Virus record (IMG/VR): IMGVR_UViG_3300020183_000489
Coordinates: 1 to 22,941 of that record
From: a virus
Reading direction: 5' to 3' (one strand)
Length of the DNA: 22,941 nucleotides
How positions within the stretch are numbered: the first letter of the stretch is position 1; each line of letters opens with the position of its first letter. The notes beneath the pieces were generated by a model that worked only from the letters and a program-made list of their open reading frames with translations, ran no database searches and was not told the DNA's origin. Positions 5,994 to 13,930 of this stretch are shown here, piece after piece. Made by a program: the position numbers and the translations under genes.

Positions 5994-6932
5994 TTACTGA
6001 GGGCTTAGTTTACTGTAATCAATCTCTCTATATACTTCTTCTAACTTTAACTGCTTAGAAAGTTCTAAAATTTTTGCATTTACTGGTCGAATCTTATCAT
6101 CGTATGTTTCCATAAAGATCACTAGATTTAACATAGTAGCACTAGTAAAATCTTTTGATACTTGGAAGTCATACTTATCAAATTGATCTTCTGTAGACAA
6201 ATATTCTACCTCACGATTAGGATATTTGTCAAGATAGACAGAAGGATCAATAGGATATTTTAGTGTAGTAATAAACTTAAACATTTCAAAGTTTGTTTCA
6301 AATACTTCGCGTGGTTTTGCTGGCATCAACTCTCTTAGTTTCTGTCTCCACACAACCCACATATCTCGTTCACCTTCGAATTTTTGTGGTGCATCTGGAA
6401 GAACTCTCCAGTCAGAAAATAGAAGCATTTTATTAATTTCATCTTTTTTCTTATACCACTTAGCATCATAAAAATAATCTAGAGAATTCAATTCTCGTAT
6501 TTCAGACAAGAGGCGATTAGTTTCTGCTTCTTTTTGAATAATAACAATCGCTTCAAGTTTTTCACATAAATCTAACAATTCAGAAGTTTTGCACTCCTTA
6601 AATTCATATGTAACCCAATATGATGATTGAGTTGCAAAATCATACTTCAATCTTCTTTTTTGGCACAGAAAAGTGTTATCAGTGTATAGAATAATGTATT
6701 CTAATTCATCTTTTCCTTCATTATGCCACAAACCTTTTACTAAAGGTAAAACCTTTTCTTCCCATGCTTCATCTACAATAAAAGTAGTTTGCCCACCTTC
6801 ATTAATTAATCCCAGAGTTACAGCCTTTTCTTTAAAATTAAACTCAAACTTTGAAGATCTAGGAGTAGCTACCTGAGACCAAAATTTATCCATCTCAGAT
6901 TGAGATGGTTGCATGTAATCGGAATTTGCCAT
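5994..6932 (-). CDS. Protein with tail-fibre-assembly-chaperone motif (312 aa)
   Basis: Residues 166-202 contain INKMLLFSDWRVLPDAP and then MWVVWRQKLREL. This 'DW..LPD.P ... W..(Y/W)RQ.LR.L' signature is the mark of phage tail-fibre assembly chaperones (Caudo_TAP/DUF4376 type), which help fibre tips trimerise. Here the motif is in the middle, preceded by about 115 residues of beta-rich sequence and a helix (118-150). It is followed by about 100 residues with no recognised motif, so the protein is longer than most chaperones. It starts in a TAATG overlap with the upstream oxygenase and has an AAGG ribosome-site-like stretch. Placement between fibre genes and oxygenases suggests it serves one of the collar or adhesin proteins. 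The function is inferred from the motif. Confidence 0.72.
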   Translation of the reverse strand: MANSDYMQPSQSEMDKFWSQVATPRSSKFEFNFKEKAVTLGLINEGGQTTFIVDEAWEEKVLPLVKGLWHNEGKDELEYIILYTDNTFLCQKRRLKYDFATQSSYWVTYEFKECKTSELLDLCEKLEAIVIIQKEAETNRLLSEIRELNSLDYFYDAKWYKKKDEINKMLLFSDWRVLPDAPQKFEGERDMWVVWRQKLRELMPAKPREVFETNFEMFKFITTLKYPIDPSVYLDKYPNREVEYLSTEDQFDKYDFQVSKDFTSATMLNLVIFMETYDDKIRPVNAKILELSKQLKLEEVYREIDYSKLSPQ

Positions 6933-7588
6933 TATGGTGCCTTGATAAACCAGCCTGTTAAAATGTATTTATCTTGAGTAAATACTGTATTTCCTTTATG
7001 AACATGAGTCATTCCAGCTGGCCAGATAGTTACAGTTCCCACTGATGGTTTAATTCTTCTTCGTTGATAGAGAAATTCTGTCTCTGCTTCTCCATCTGGC
7101 ATATCATTTAGATAGATAGCCCAAACAAGTTCTCTTGCGTGATGACCATAACCAGCATTTTCATAATGCCATACATGGTATCCTCCACCTGGAGGAGTCT
7201 TTTGCATTTTATTATCTTCAGCAATCAATTTAGAATTTTTTAATTGATCGTAAGTATCAATATAATGAAGCGCACATGCAGTTAGATACTGTTGTAATTC
7301 ATAATTTAATTTAGGATTTGAATAATTTAAAAGAATAGATAGATCTTTTCTACCTAAACTACCATTCTGAAATTGACCAGTTCCATCAAGAACACCAAAT
7401 TCATCACTCGCTAAATCTTCATTGTAAAAAGTTGATACTTGAATAGTTTCCTCAAAATAATCAATAGTTTTTTGGCACACATACTGAGGAACAAAATTTT
7501 CCCAGATGCCAATAAAATCATTAAATTCAGACTTGGTGATGTTTTCATCTTTCATCAACTCAAGTGGTCTAATTGGTGTAGTTCCCAT
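6932..7588 (-). CDS. 2OG-Fe(II) oxygenase with His-x-Glu ligand pair (218 aa)
   Basis: The double-stranded beta-helix core is visible in the C-terminal half. It shows GYHVWHYENAGYG (136-148), ELVWAIYLND (153-162), GTVTIWPAGMTHVHKGN (184-200) and KYILTGWF (207-214). The likely metal ligands are His141-x-Glu143 and His195 or His197; Glu replaces the common Asp. Lys207 occupies the place where Arg usually binds 2-oxoglutarate. These are departures from the canonical set, though the WP.G.THVH.G ... K.I.TGW pattern is familiar in phage oxygenases. The start has a strong GAGGA ribosome site overlapping the upstream stop region. It is the first gene of the oxygenase cluster after the fibre genes, and its stop overlaps the next start (TAATG). 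Confidence 0.82.
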   Translation of the reverse strand: MGTTPIRPLELMKDENITKSEFNDFIGIWENFVPQYVCQKTIDYFEETIQVSTFYNEDLASDEFGVLDGTGQFQNGSLGRKDLSILLNYSNPKLNYELQQYLTACALHYIDTYDQLKNSKLIAEDNKMQKTPPGGGYHVWHYENAGYGHHARELVWAIYLNDMPDGEAETEFLYQRRRIKPSVGTVTIWPAGMTHVHKGNTVFTQDKYILTGWFIKAP

Positions 7589-7595
7589 AATTTCC

Positions 7596-8861
7596 TCAAA
7601 AAACTTTGATGATATATTTAACTCGATAATATTTAGTGAGTAGTGGAATAGTGTTTTCTGGTGCCAGTGAAGGAGTTGGTAAAACTTTCTTGGATGGGTT
7701 TAAAGCAAAAGTTGCTTCATTTGCAGCTAATGCCAATTCTGTTTGGGAAAAATTAATTGTAACTGTGGTTGAAGTTGACATGCTACCAGCAGCATCTCCA
7801 CCACCATTATTATTTCCATATCCATAAACATTAGCAGTGCTACCAAATGAACTTAATGACAAGTAATGAGCGTGTGTTTTTAATTCGCCAGGAGACCAAA
7901 CAGTGACGTTTCCAGTAACAGTATTAATATCAATACCTGCAGATGCATTACCACCACTAGGTAATCCAGAAATACTATTTTGAACTGCACCCGCCCAGTA
8001 ATTATTGAAAGTTCTATTGACACTACCACCAGGAGCAACAACACTATTATATCCAATAGAGGGATATAATGTTTTTGTTATTTCCCCTGGCGATATCTGA
8101 TAAAAAGCAGGAACGCCCCAAGCAACACAACCTACGTTAATTTCATCATTTTGAGCAGTAACAACATCATGTTCATGTTGCGCTGGAATAACAATTGTTT
8201 CTTTAACTGGTCCGACAACACCAGAAACATTACCAGTAATCGTATATGTAGTTTCCCCAGAAATTTTTTCAGCACCAGTAGTAGTTAAAGTTCCTAATTT
8301 AAAAAACTTACCGTCTGGAGGAACAGTGCCAGAAAAAACTTGTTCATCTGGTGGAGAACCAGAAGCATCAATCTTTTTAATATACCAGTTTCCACCAGTA
8401 GATCCAACAATATTTCCATCTCCAGTAGAGGAAGAAGCAGGATCTGGTCCCTTATAAGTTGTTACGATTGGTGATGATGCCGCATTACCATCTATTCTAC
8501 CAACTCCAAACAATTTACGCAATCTGTAATTTGGTAGTTTAAAAGACCCTGTATAAGTGTAACTATTACCAGATAAATTTTTTACGCCATTTCCACCATA
8601 AGTATTGCCGATTGCATTGAATAAATCTGGATAATCAACAGCATTCAATGTATCTCCATTACATTCTCTCCACCCAGGATAACGAGACGTAAGACTTCCA
8701 CTCAAATCTCCCCAGTTTCCTGTTCTATCTCTAAAGATAGAAATAACAGTTCCAATAGCAAGACCATCTTCTTTGATTGCTTTTCTGCTATACCATACTC
8801 CAGGATCTTGAGCGTCAGCAGATGTATATGTTCCGACAGTCCAGGTAGTTGTATATGGCAT
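7596..8861 (-). CDS. Tail collar-domain fibre protein (421 aa)
   Basis: Residues 36-121 match the phage tail collar domain (PF07484 type): GTVISIF, PGWRECNGDTL, YPDLFNAIGNTYGG and FKLPNYRLRKLFGVG. Such domains occur in short tail fibres (T4 gp12) and other receptor-binding tips. The remainder is Gly/Ser/Thr/Asn-rich beta sequence with two His-x-His motifs, His229-Glu-His231 and His330-Ala-His332, like the metal-binding sites of T4 gp12 and gp37. The C-terminus ends in a hydrophobic strand (YRVKYIIKVF) that resembles the ends of the two other collar proteins here. The ATG is preceded by AGGAAAC and the upstream gene's TAA. A perfect T4 late-promoter motif lies 85 bases upstream. Confidence 0.88.
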   Translation of the reverse strand: MPYTTTWTVGTYTSADAQDPGVWYSRKAIKEDGLAIGTVISIFRDRTGNWGDLSGSLTSRYPGWRECNGDTLNAVDYPDLFNAIGNTYGGNGVKNLSGNSYTYTGSFKLPNYRLRKLFGVGRIDGNAASSPIVTTYKGPDPASSSTGDGNIVGSTGGNWYIKKIDASGSPPDEQVFSGTVPPDGKFFKLGTLTTTGAEKISGETTYTITGNVSGVVGPVKETIVIPAQHEHDVVTAQNDEINVGCVAWGVPAFYQISPGEITKTLYPSIGYNSVVAPGGSVNRTFNNYWAGAVQNSISGLPSGGNASAGIDINTVTGNVTVWSPGELKTHAHYLSLSSFGSTANVYGYGNNNGGGDAAGSMSTSTTVTINFSQTELALAANEATFALNPSKKVLPTPSLAPENTIPLLTKYYRVKYIIKVF

Positions 8862-8862
8862 C

Positions 8863-11031
8863 TTAGTTTCCTACCGATATTTGAGTATTAACAGATCCTC
8901 CCAAAGTAGCACTGGAAGTTATTCTTACTTTTAGTGTTTCTCCATTATTTATATTTCCACTTGTAACCCAAGGACCCCCATTAATTGAAATCTGTGCGCC
9001 ACCAGTAATACTAATTGGAGATGGAGAAGTAATACCTGTAATGAGAATAGTATTACTTTCTATCAAAACACTTGGCGCTTGATTTGGTTTATTGATGAAA
9101 GTAAAGGCATCAGGAATTGTATCTCCAGCAGTTGTGGTAAATAAATTCCAAGTATCTGTTAAATTTCCTACTGTCACATTTGTAGAAACTACTCCACCAA
9201 AATCAGCAGATGAAGTTAACCTAACTCGTAATGTTTGATTATTGTTAATTGTTGTTGGAGAATTTACAAATGCTCCTCCATTAACACTAATTTGAGCACC
9301 ATTTGTTGTAGTTACTGTAGCTGGAACATTAATACCAGTAATTGTAATGGGATTACTATTAGTTAAAGTGGATACTGCAGCACCAGTAACATCAAGTATA
9401 TTAAAAAATTCTGGGCTAGAATCAGCAACAAGAACATTCGTAACACTCCAAGTAACGGGAGCACTATCACCAACAGTAATTGCAGTATTTTTACTGTCTC
9501 CTAACACATTACTAGTTAAAACTCTAAGTTGTAAAGTCTCACCGTTATTAATTGTTTTTGATGTAGTGCTAAAAGCACCACCATTTACAGAAGACTCAAA
9601 ACCATTAGAAGGTGACGTAACTGTTACTGCTTGTGTTATACCAGTAATTGTAACAATATTACTGTTAATATATGTTTGTAAAGAGGCGTCGGTAACATTA
9701 TTAAAAGAAAATGGATTTGGATTTTGAGATGGTGGGGAAGACGTAGTAATAGACCACACACCAGTAACAGATCCAACAGAAACCGTAGTTGATTTGCCCG
9801 TATTGTATGATGCAGATGAAGTCATTCTTACTGCAAGTGTCGATCCATTTGTTACTGTTTTAGTAGATGTAGAAAATGCTCCTCCATTTACTGATGTCTC
9901 AGCACCATTCGTAGCATTTACATTAACAGAAATACCATTTCCTAATCCAGAAATAGTTACAGCACTACTAGTATAAAGAGTAGATAAAGATGCATCAGTC
10001 ACATTCGCAAAAGCGAATGCATCCGCTGTTGTATCTGGCGCTACAACTTGAACAGTAACTGATTCTGTGTCAGTTGTGCTGCCATCAGTAGCAGTAAGAG
10101 TATACTGAGTGGTTACATTTAATGGTCCGACTATAATTTGTTGTATACCTGTAGAAACTGCTCCAACTCCTTGATTTATACTAGCACTAGTTGCTGTATT
10201 TGTAGCGCCAAGATTAGTGCTCCACGACAAAACTACCGTTTCTCCCTGAGTAATTGTTGTAGTTGGATATTGATCATTTGCTTTAAAATAAGAAATAGAT
10301 GCTGGAGCAGTAAAAGTGACAACAACATATCCAGCACCATTATTAGTTGACTGACTAGTTAACGAATATGTAGAATAACCAGATCCACCACCGCCGCCGC
10401 CGCCTGATACACCACCATTATCATTGCCAGGACCTCCTCCGTTACCACTATTATATCCACCGCCACCGCCGCCGCCGCCTCCACCATCACCACTTTTATT
10501 TGCTCCATTTCCGCCATCTTGGGGAGTTCCTACAGCGGTAACAAATGTTCCTGCTGTTCCGCCGCCGCCGCCAGGTGTATTCCAAGAACCACCTCCACCC
10601 CCACCACCGCCACCCGCGACAACAGTATATGCGTTCACAAAACTATCAAATACTGCTGAAGCACCACCACCGCCAGCTCCGCCACCAGAACAACCACTGC
10701 CGCCAGCATTACCACCATTTCCACCATCACCATCATTATTTCCACCACAATCTCCTCCACCACCACCACCTGTTCCAGCGACACATCCAATTCCATTGCT
10801 TGCAGCATCACCAACATAAAAAGTCAATTGATAATCTTCGCTTCTTTGTGGTATCGTAAAAGTTCCCACTCTACCAGCGCCGCCACCACCAGGAGTACCG
10901 CCAGCATCGCCGCCACCAGATCCTCCTTTTCCGCCAGCCACAGTAATAGTAGGGCTTTGTGTTCCTCCAGGAACTGTGATAGTCTGCGCTTGTGGAGAAT
11001 AGTTATAAGTGAGTGTAATAGATCCTGCCAT
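8863..11031 (-). CDS. Adhesin-like protein: polyglycine domain, Ig-like domain, four repeats (722 aa)
   Basis: Domains in order: a short beta start (1-31), a glycine-rich domain (32-218) with runs of up to ten Gly, and a closing NGAGYVVVTF strand. An Ig-like domain follows (about 245-330, with VVLSWST and YTLTATDG). Four repeats then run from 337 to 722, marked by (V/I)NGG at 381, 482, 583 and 683, a period of about 101 residues. Glycine-rich domains of this type form polyglycine-II sandwiches in the S16 gp38 adhesin, so this may be a receptor-binding tip protein; that link is by analogy. The C-terminal half is paralogous to the adjacent 679-aa protein. The ATG follows directly on the upstream TAA. 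The low-complexity DNA creates long proline-rich open frames on the other strand that are not genes. Confidence 0.85.
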   Translation of the reverse strand: MAGSITLTYNYSPQAQTITVPGGTQSPTITVAGGKGGSGGGDAGGTPGGGGAGRVGTFTIPQRSEDYQLTFYVGDAASNGIGCVAGTGGGGGGDCGGNNDGDGGNGGNAGGSGCSGGGAGGGGASAVFDSFVNAYTVVAGGGGGGGGGSWNTPGGGGGTAGTFVTAVGTPQDGGNGANKSGDGGGGGGGGGGYNSGNGGGPGNDNGGVSGGGGGGGSGYSTYSLTSQSTNNGAGYVVVTFTAPASISYFKANDQYPTTTITQGETVVLSWSTNLGATNTATSASINQGVGAVSTGIQQIIVGPLNVTTQYTLTATDGSTTDTESVTVQVVAPDTTADAFAFANVTDASLSTLYTSSAVTISGLGNGISVNVNATNGAETSVNGGAFSTSTKTVTNGSTLAVRMTSSASYNTGKSTTVSVGSVTGVWSITTSSPPSQNPNPFSFNNVTDASLQTYINSNIVTITGITQAVTVTSPSNGFESSVNGGAFSTTSKTINNGETLQLRVLTSNVLGDSKNTAITVGDSAPVTWSVTNVLVADSSPEFFNILDVTGAAVSTLTNSNPITITGINVPATVTTTNGAQISVNGGAFVNSPTTINNNQTLRVRLTSSADFGGVVSTNVTVGNLTDTWNLFTTTAGDTIPDAFTFINKPNQAPSVLIESNTILITGITSPSPISITGGAQISINGGPWVTSGNINNGETLKVRITSSATLGGSVNTQISVGN
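8946..8953 (-). promoter_or_regulatory. T4-type late promoter motif before the 421-aa collar gene
   Basis: TATAAATA on the minus strand is an exact match to the T4-like late promoter -10 box, 85 bases before the ATG at 8861. It lies inside the coding end of the 722-aa gene. In AT-rich DNA a chance match is possible, so this is moderate support only. Confidence 0.4.
9842..9949 (-). repeat. Copy 1 of a ~108-bp nearly identical direct repeat
   Basis: Aligned by eye with 12035-12142, about eight of 108 bases differ, mostly at silent positions. It encodes the first C-terminal repeat (NATNGAETSVNGGAFSTSTK region) of the 722-aa protein. Confidence 0.85.
10378..10938 (-). repeat. Polyglycine-coding low-complexity tract
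   Basis: Dense GGN codons (CCN on the plus strand) encode the glycine-rich domain of the 722-aa protein. It contrasts with the AT-rich surroundings. Apart from glycine it contains short breaks with aromatic residues (YNSG, YSTYS) and four cysteines at about residues 83, 95, 114 and none later within the tract that I can pair with confidence. Confidence 0.75.
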
Positions 11032-13071
11032 TTATCCTACGGTAACAGTTGTAGTAATTGTTGCTCCCAAAGTTGTTGAAGATAATTGCCTCAACACGAA
11101 TGTGTCACCTTCGTTCACGGTATGAGTTGTTGCATAAGAACCACCATTAACAGATGCTTGTGCTCCACCAGTAACAGTTAAAGTAGATGGAGAAGTTATA
11201 CCCGCCAAAATTACTGTATTGCTATACACATAAGTGTTAGGTGGTTGATTTAATTTATTAAAGAAGAAGAAATCATCTGGAATAGTATCTCCAGCAGTTG
11301 TAGTCATCACAGTATATGTATTCGACAATGTATTAATTCCAGATCCAATAGTAACTTCAGTAGATGTAGTTCCCCCTGGAGTAGAACTAGAATTTATTCG
11401 AATAACTACAACATCTCCATTATTAACTGTTTGTGGAGAAGATAAGAAAGCACCACCATTGATTGAAATTAATGCTCCATTTGTTGTAGTTATTGGTGTC
11501 GGAATATTAATACCAGTAACAGTAAAAGGAACACTATCAATTGCAGTTCCTGGAGGTGCATTATTTCCAATAGGTGTAGTAAGAACTTCAAAATAATTTG
11601 GAGATCCGTCAGCAACAAGAACATTAGTAACTTGCCATGATACAGGAGCACCATCACCTACAGCAATTTGAGTAGTTCTAATATCACCCAAAACATTACT
11701 TGTCAATATTCTCAATTGCAACGTCTGCCCATTACTAATTGTTTTAGCAGAATTACTCCAAGCACCACCATTTACAGATGATTGAGCATATCCAATATTA
11801 CCTGGAGCTGTTACATTTACTGTTGATGTTATACCAGTAATAGTAACAATATTACTATATGCATATGTTTGCAATGGAGCTTCAGTAACGTTATTAAATG
11901 TAAATATATTAGGAATTTGAGCAGGTGGAGATTTAGTAGAAATAGACCACGCTCCAGATACAGAACCAATAGTTATAGTTGTTGTTTTAGTGCTATTATA
12001 TCCAGTGGGAGATGTCATTCTAACAGCAACAGTTGATCCATTCGTTACTGTCTTAGTAGATGTAGAAAATGCTCCCCCATTTACTGATGTCTCAGCACCA
12101 TTTGTAGCATCCACATTAACAGAAATACCAGTTCCCAATCCACCAATAGTTATAGTGTTGCTAGTATACGAAGTATTTAATTCCGACTGCTGAACGCTAG
12201 GAAATGTAAATAGATCTGGAATATTATCTGGTGCTAGAACCTGAACAGTAACAGATTGAGTAGCAGTTCCAGATCCCCCAACTGCACTTAAAGTATAAAC
12301 TGTTGTTTGCGTTGGTCCAGTTATAGTTAATGTTCCCTGATCAACAGGAGTGACATTTCCAACACCTTGATTAATACTAGTAGAAGTAGCAGTGGATAAT
12401 TGACCTAATTTAGTATTCCAAGCAAAAGTAATTGGATCTCCAGGATTAATTTCTGCAGTAGTTGGAGCTCCGTTGATTGTAAACTGACTGATAGTTGTTG
12501 GAGGAGTTCCGTAAATTTCAATTCTACAAACTCCATATCTATCACCTGCATTAATGTGACTCTGAAATGGAATTCCATCATTGAATTCTGGTTGTTGAAT
12601 ACTAAATGCAGTTATTCTCCACAATCCTACTGTTTTTTCATCTGCATTTAAAGCAAATGATTTAGTAAACCAATTTTCTTGACCACCTAGATTTGGATAT
12701 GTAAATCCACCGTCTTGACCAGAAAATGCTAATAGTCTAGCAACTCCTGTTGGAGATCTAAGATACAAAGATTCGCCAACGTTATTGGGTCTTTCACCGC
12801 CATTAAAATCGTTTCCAGCTATAATAGTAAGAGTAATCGTATCCATTGAAGTTAAATTCAACAGAAAAGTTGCTTCTCTATCCTGAACATAACTGGTTGT
12901 ATTAAAAGTTCCTATGCTTAGATATGATTGCCCAGTTGGAGTAGTCCATCCACCCAGTTCTCCGCTGTTTACACCACCGTAAACACCAAAACCAGATGCA
13001 TAAATTGCACACCCATCTAATAGTTGGAAGTTTAAATTTACTCCAGGGCGATAATCGTATACTAATGCCAT
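11032..13071 (-). CDS. Adhesin-like protein: unique N-terminal domain, Ig-like domain, four repeats (679 aa)
   Basis: The N-terminal 189 residues form a separate beta-rich domain (FGVYGGVNSGELGGW, LYLRSPTGVARLLAFSG, WRITAFSI, YGVCRIEIYG) that reads like a galactose-binding or proprotein-convertase-type sandwich; this is an impression only. An Ig-like domain follows (190-279, ITFAWNT and YTLSAVGG). Four repeats run from 285 to 679, with (V/I)NGG at 330, 433, 537 and 641. From residue 190 on it is paralogous to the 722-aa protein, including nearly identical DNA at 12035-12142. The two proteins thus share a shaft and differ at the tip. The ATG follows two bases after the upstream TAA with no clear Shine-Dalgarno. 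It is probably a virion fibre or adhesin component. Confidence 0.82.
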   Translation of the reverse strand: MALVYDYRPGVNLNFQLLDGCAIYASGFGVYGGVNSGELGGWTTPTGQSYLSIGTFNTTSYVQDREATFLLNLTSMDTITLTIIAGNDFNGGERPNNVGESLYLRSPTGVARLLAFSGQDGGFTYPNLGGQENWFTKSFALNADEKTVGLWRITAFSIQQPEFNDGIPFQSHINAGDRYGVCRIEIYGTPPTTISQFTINGAPTTAEINPGDPITFAWNTKLGQLSTATSTSINQGVGNVTPVDQGTLTITGPTQTTVYTLSAVGGSGTATQSVTVQVLAPDNIPDLFTFPSVQQSELNTSYTSNTITIGGLGTGISVNVDATNGAETSVNGGAFSTSTKTVTNGSTVAVRMTSPTGYNSTKTTTITIGSVSGAWSISTKSPPAQIPNIFTFNNVTEAPLQTYAYSNIVTITGITSTVNVTAPGNIGYAQSSVNGGAWSNSAKTISNGQTLQLRILTSNVLGDIRTTQIAVGDGAPVSWQVTNVLVADGSPNYFEVLTTPIGNNAPPGTAIDSVPFTVTGINIPTPITTTNGALISINGGAFLSSPQTVNNGDVVVIRINSSSTPGGTTSTEVTIGSGINTLSNTYTVMTTTAGDTIPDDFFFFNKLNQPPNTYVYSNTVILAGITSPSTLTVTGGAQASVNGGSYATTHTVNEGDTFVLRQLSSTTLGATITTTVTVG
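11035..12219 (-). repeat. Four ~103-residue repeats in the 679-aa protein
   Basis: The units align one-to-one with the four repeats of the 722-aa protein and keep their order, including the shared TTAGDTIPD lead-in to the last unit and the VTNVLVAD.SP lead-in to the third. This suggests whole-block duplication and not repeat shuffling. Confidence 0.8.
12035..12142 (-). repeat. Copy 2 of the ~108-bp nearly identical direct repeat
   Basis: Partner of 9842-9949, 2193 bases away. It encodes the first C-terminal repeat of the 679-aa protein. Higher identity here than elsewhere between the two genes hints at recent gene conversion or strong constraint. Confidence 0.85.
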
Positions 13072-13073
13072 AT

Positions 13074-13928
13074 TTAAAATTTAATAATGTATTCTACAAC
13101 AACAAATGGGGCAACACTTTCGTTTAGAACTTTTACGTTTTTGGTAGAAATATTTAATGTTGTTTGTAAGTTATCTGCTGGAACATTAAATGTATTGTAT
13201 TGATATACAAAATTTTGATTATAACTAGTAGGCCACGTAATTCCATGTGAGTGATTAGATGCTGTAGTGTTTGCTGGATTGCCAGATCCAACTGTAGCAT
13301 TACCACCAAAAGGAGAGCAGTTTTGCCCACTCTTACCTTCAGCGCCTACTTTAAAGTTTCCAGTGTAATTTAAAACTTTTGCGTTTGATCCATGACCATG
13401 TGCTTGGAAATTACCAGCATCTAAAATAGTAGTTGATGTTTTCTTATCAGTATTTGGTGGATTAAATTTCGCATTTCCAAGAAGAGATAATCCAGTTTGA
13501 CCAACTACAGTAAAGTTACCAGAATAATCAATTGTTACGCTGTTTCCTACATTAGAAGTAACTTCTACTTCAACACCAACTCTTTTTGTGGTTGCTGACT
13601 GCAATAAAGTTATATCACTATATGTTCCAGTAGATAATCCAGGTGAAAGATATTTTGATCCCAAATCTGGCAATTGAAATTGATTATCTGTTAATTGAGA
13701 TGTTTCTTTTTTAAATCTGGAATTACTACCTGTTCCTAAAATTAATGCTAATTCAGGATAATCAGAAGCAGTTTTTATCGACCCATCGCAACGTAAATAT
13801 CCTGCAGGAATTTTAGTTTTGAAAGTATCATCCAATGGGTCATTAGATAAATTTAAAAAACTGGTAAATATTTGAATGCTACCTACCATTCCACCAAATT
13901 TAGATTTTTCTCTTGCGTAATTTGCCAT
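13074..13928 (-). CDS. Tail collar-like fibre protein (284 aa)
   Basis: Residues 14-90 form a divergent collar domain: MVGSIQIFTS, IPAGYLRCDGSIKTASDYPELALILG and FQLPDLGSKYLSPG. After a beta-rich middle come two His-x-His motifs, His177-Gly-His179 and His226-Ser-His228, as in metal-binding fibre tips of T4-like phages. The C-terminus (VVVEYIIKF) matches the ends of the 421- and 409-aa collar proteins, so the three are probably paralogues. The N-terminus MANY is shared with the 409-aa neighbour, which also points to duplication. The start lies two bases after the upstream TAA with little sign of a ribosome site. It is probably a trimeric short fibre or fibre-tip protein of the virion. Confidence 0.82.
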   Translation of the reverse strand: MANYAREKSKFGGMVGSIQIFTSFLNLSNDPLDDTFKTKIPAGYLRCDGSIKTASDYPELALILGTGSNSRFKKETSQLTDNQFQLPDLGSKYLSPGLSTGTYSDITLLQSATTKRVGVEVEVTSNVGNSVTIDYSGNFTVVGQTGLSLLGNAKFNPPNTDKKTSTTILDAGNFQAHGHGSNAKVLNYTGNFKVGAEGKSGQNCSPFGGNATVGSGNPANTTASNHSHGITWPTSYNQNFVYQYNTFNVPADNLQTTLNISTKNVKVLNESVAPFVVVEYIIKF

Positions 13929-13930
13929 GG

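Larger units (their letters stand above)
8866..10023 (-). repeat. Four ~101-residue repeats in the 722-aa protein
   Basis: Each unit has the pattern F.F.NVTDA.L.T...SN.VTITGI, then NG.E.SVNGGAFS....T(I/V)NG.TL.(V/L)R..TS......T.I.VG. The NGG tetrad recurs about every 303 bases. The units look like small beta-sandwich domains of a fibre shaft. Confidence 0.8.

Noticed and set aside
6203-6232. TTGACA-18-TAGAAT on the minus strand
   Set aside because: Deep inside the 312-aa gene, more than 200 bases from the next start; likely chance in AT-rich DNA.
6966-6973. GATAAATA late-promoter-like motif
   Set aside because: One mismatch, within conserved oxygenase codons (DKY); the 312-aa gene is already coupled by TAATG. 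Possible but not supported.
10424-10859. Long plus-strand open frames rich in Pro and His
   Set aside because: They are the antisense of GGN glycine codons in the 722-aa gene; low complexity keeps several frames open. No ribosome site or gene context on the plus strand.
11678-11706. TTGACA-17-TATTAG on the minus strand
   Set aside because: In the middle of the repeat region of the 679-aa gene with no start nearby.
9842-12142. The near-identical direct repeats as a diversity-generating retroelement template/variable pair
   Set aside because: Differences are mostly silent and spread over bases, not concentrated at adenine positions that change residues; no reverse transcriptase is present in the window.
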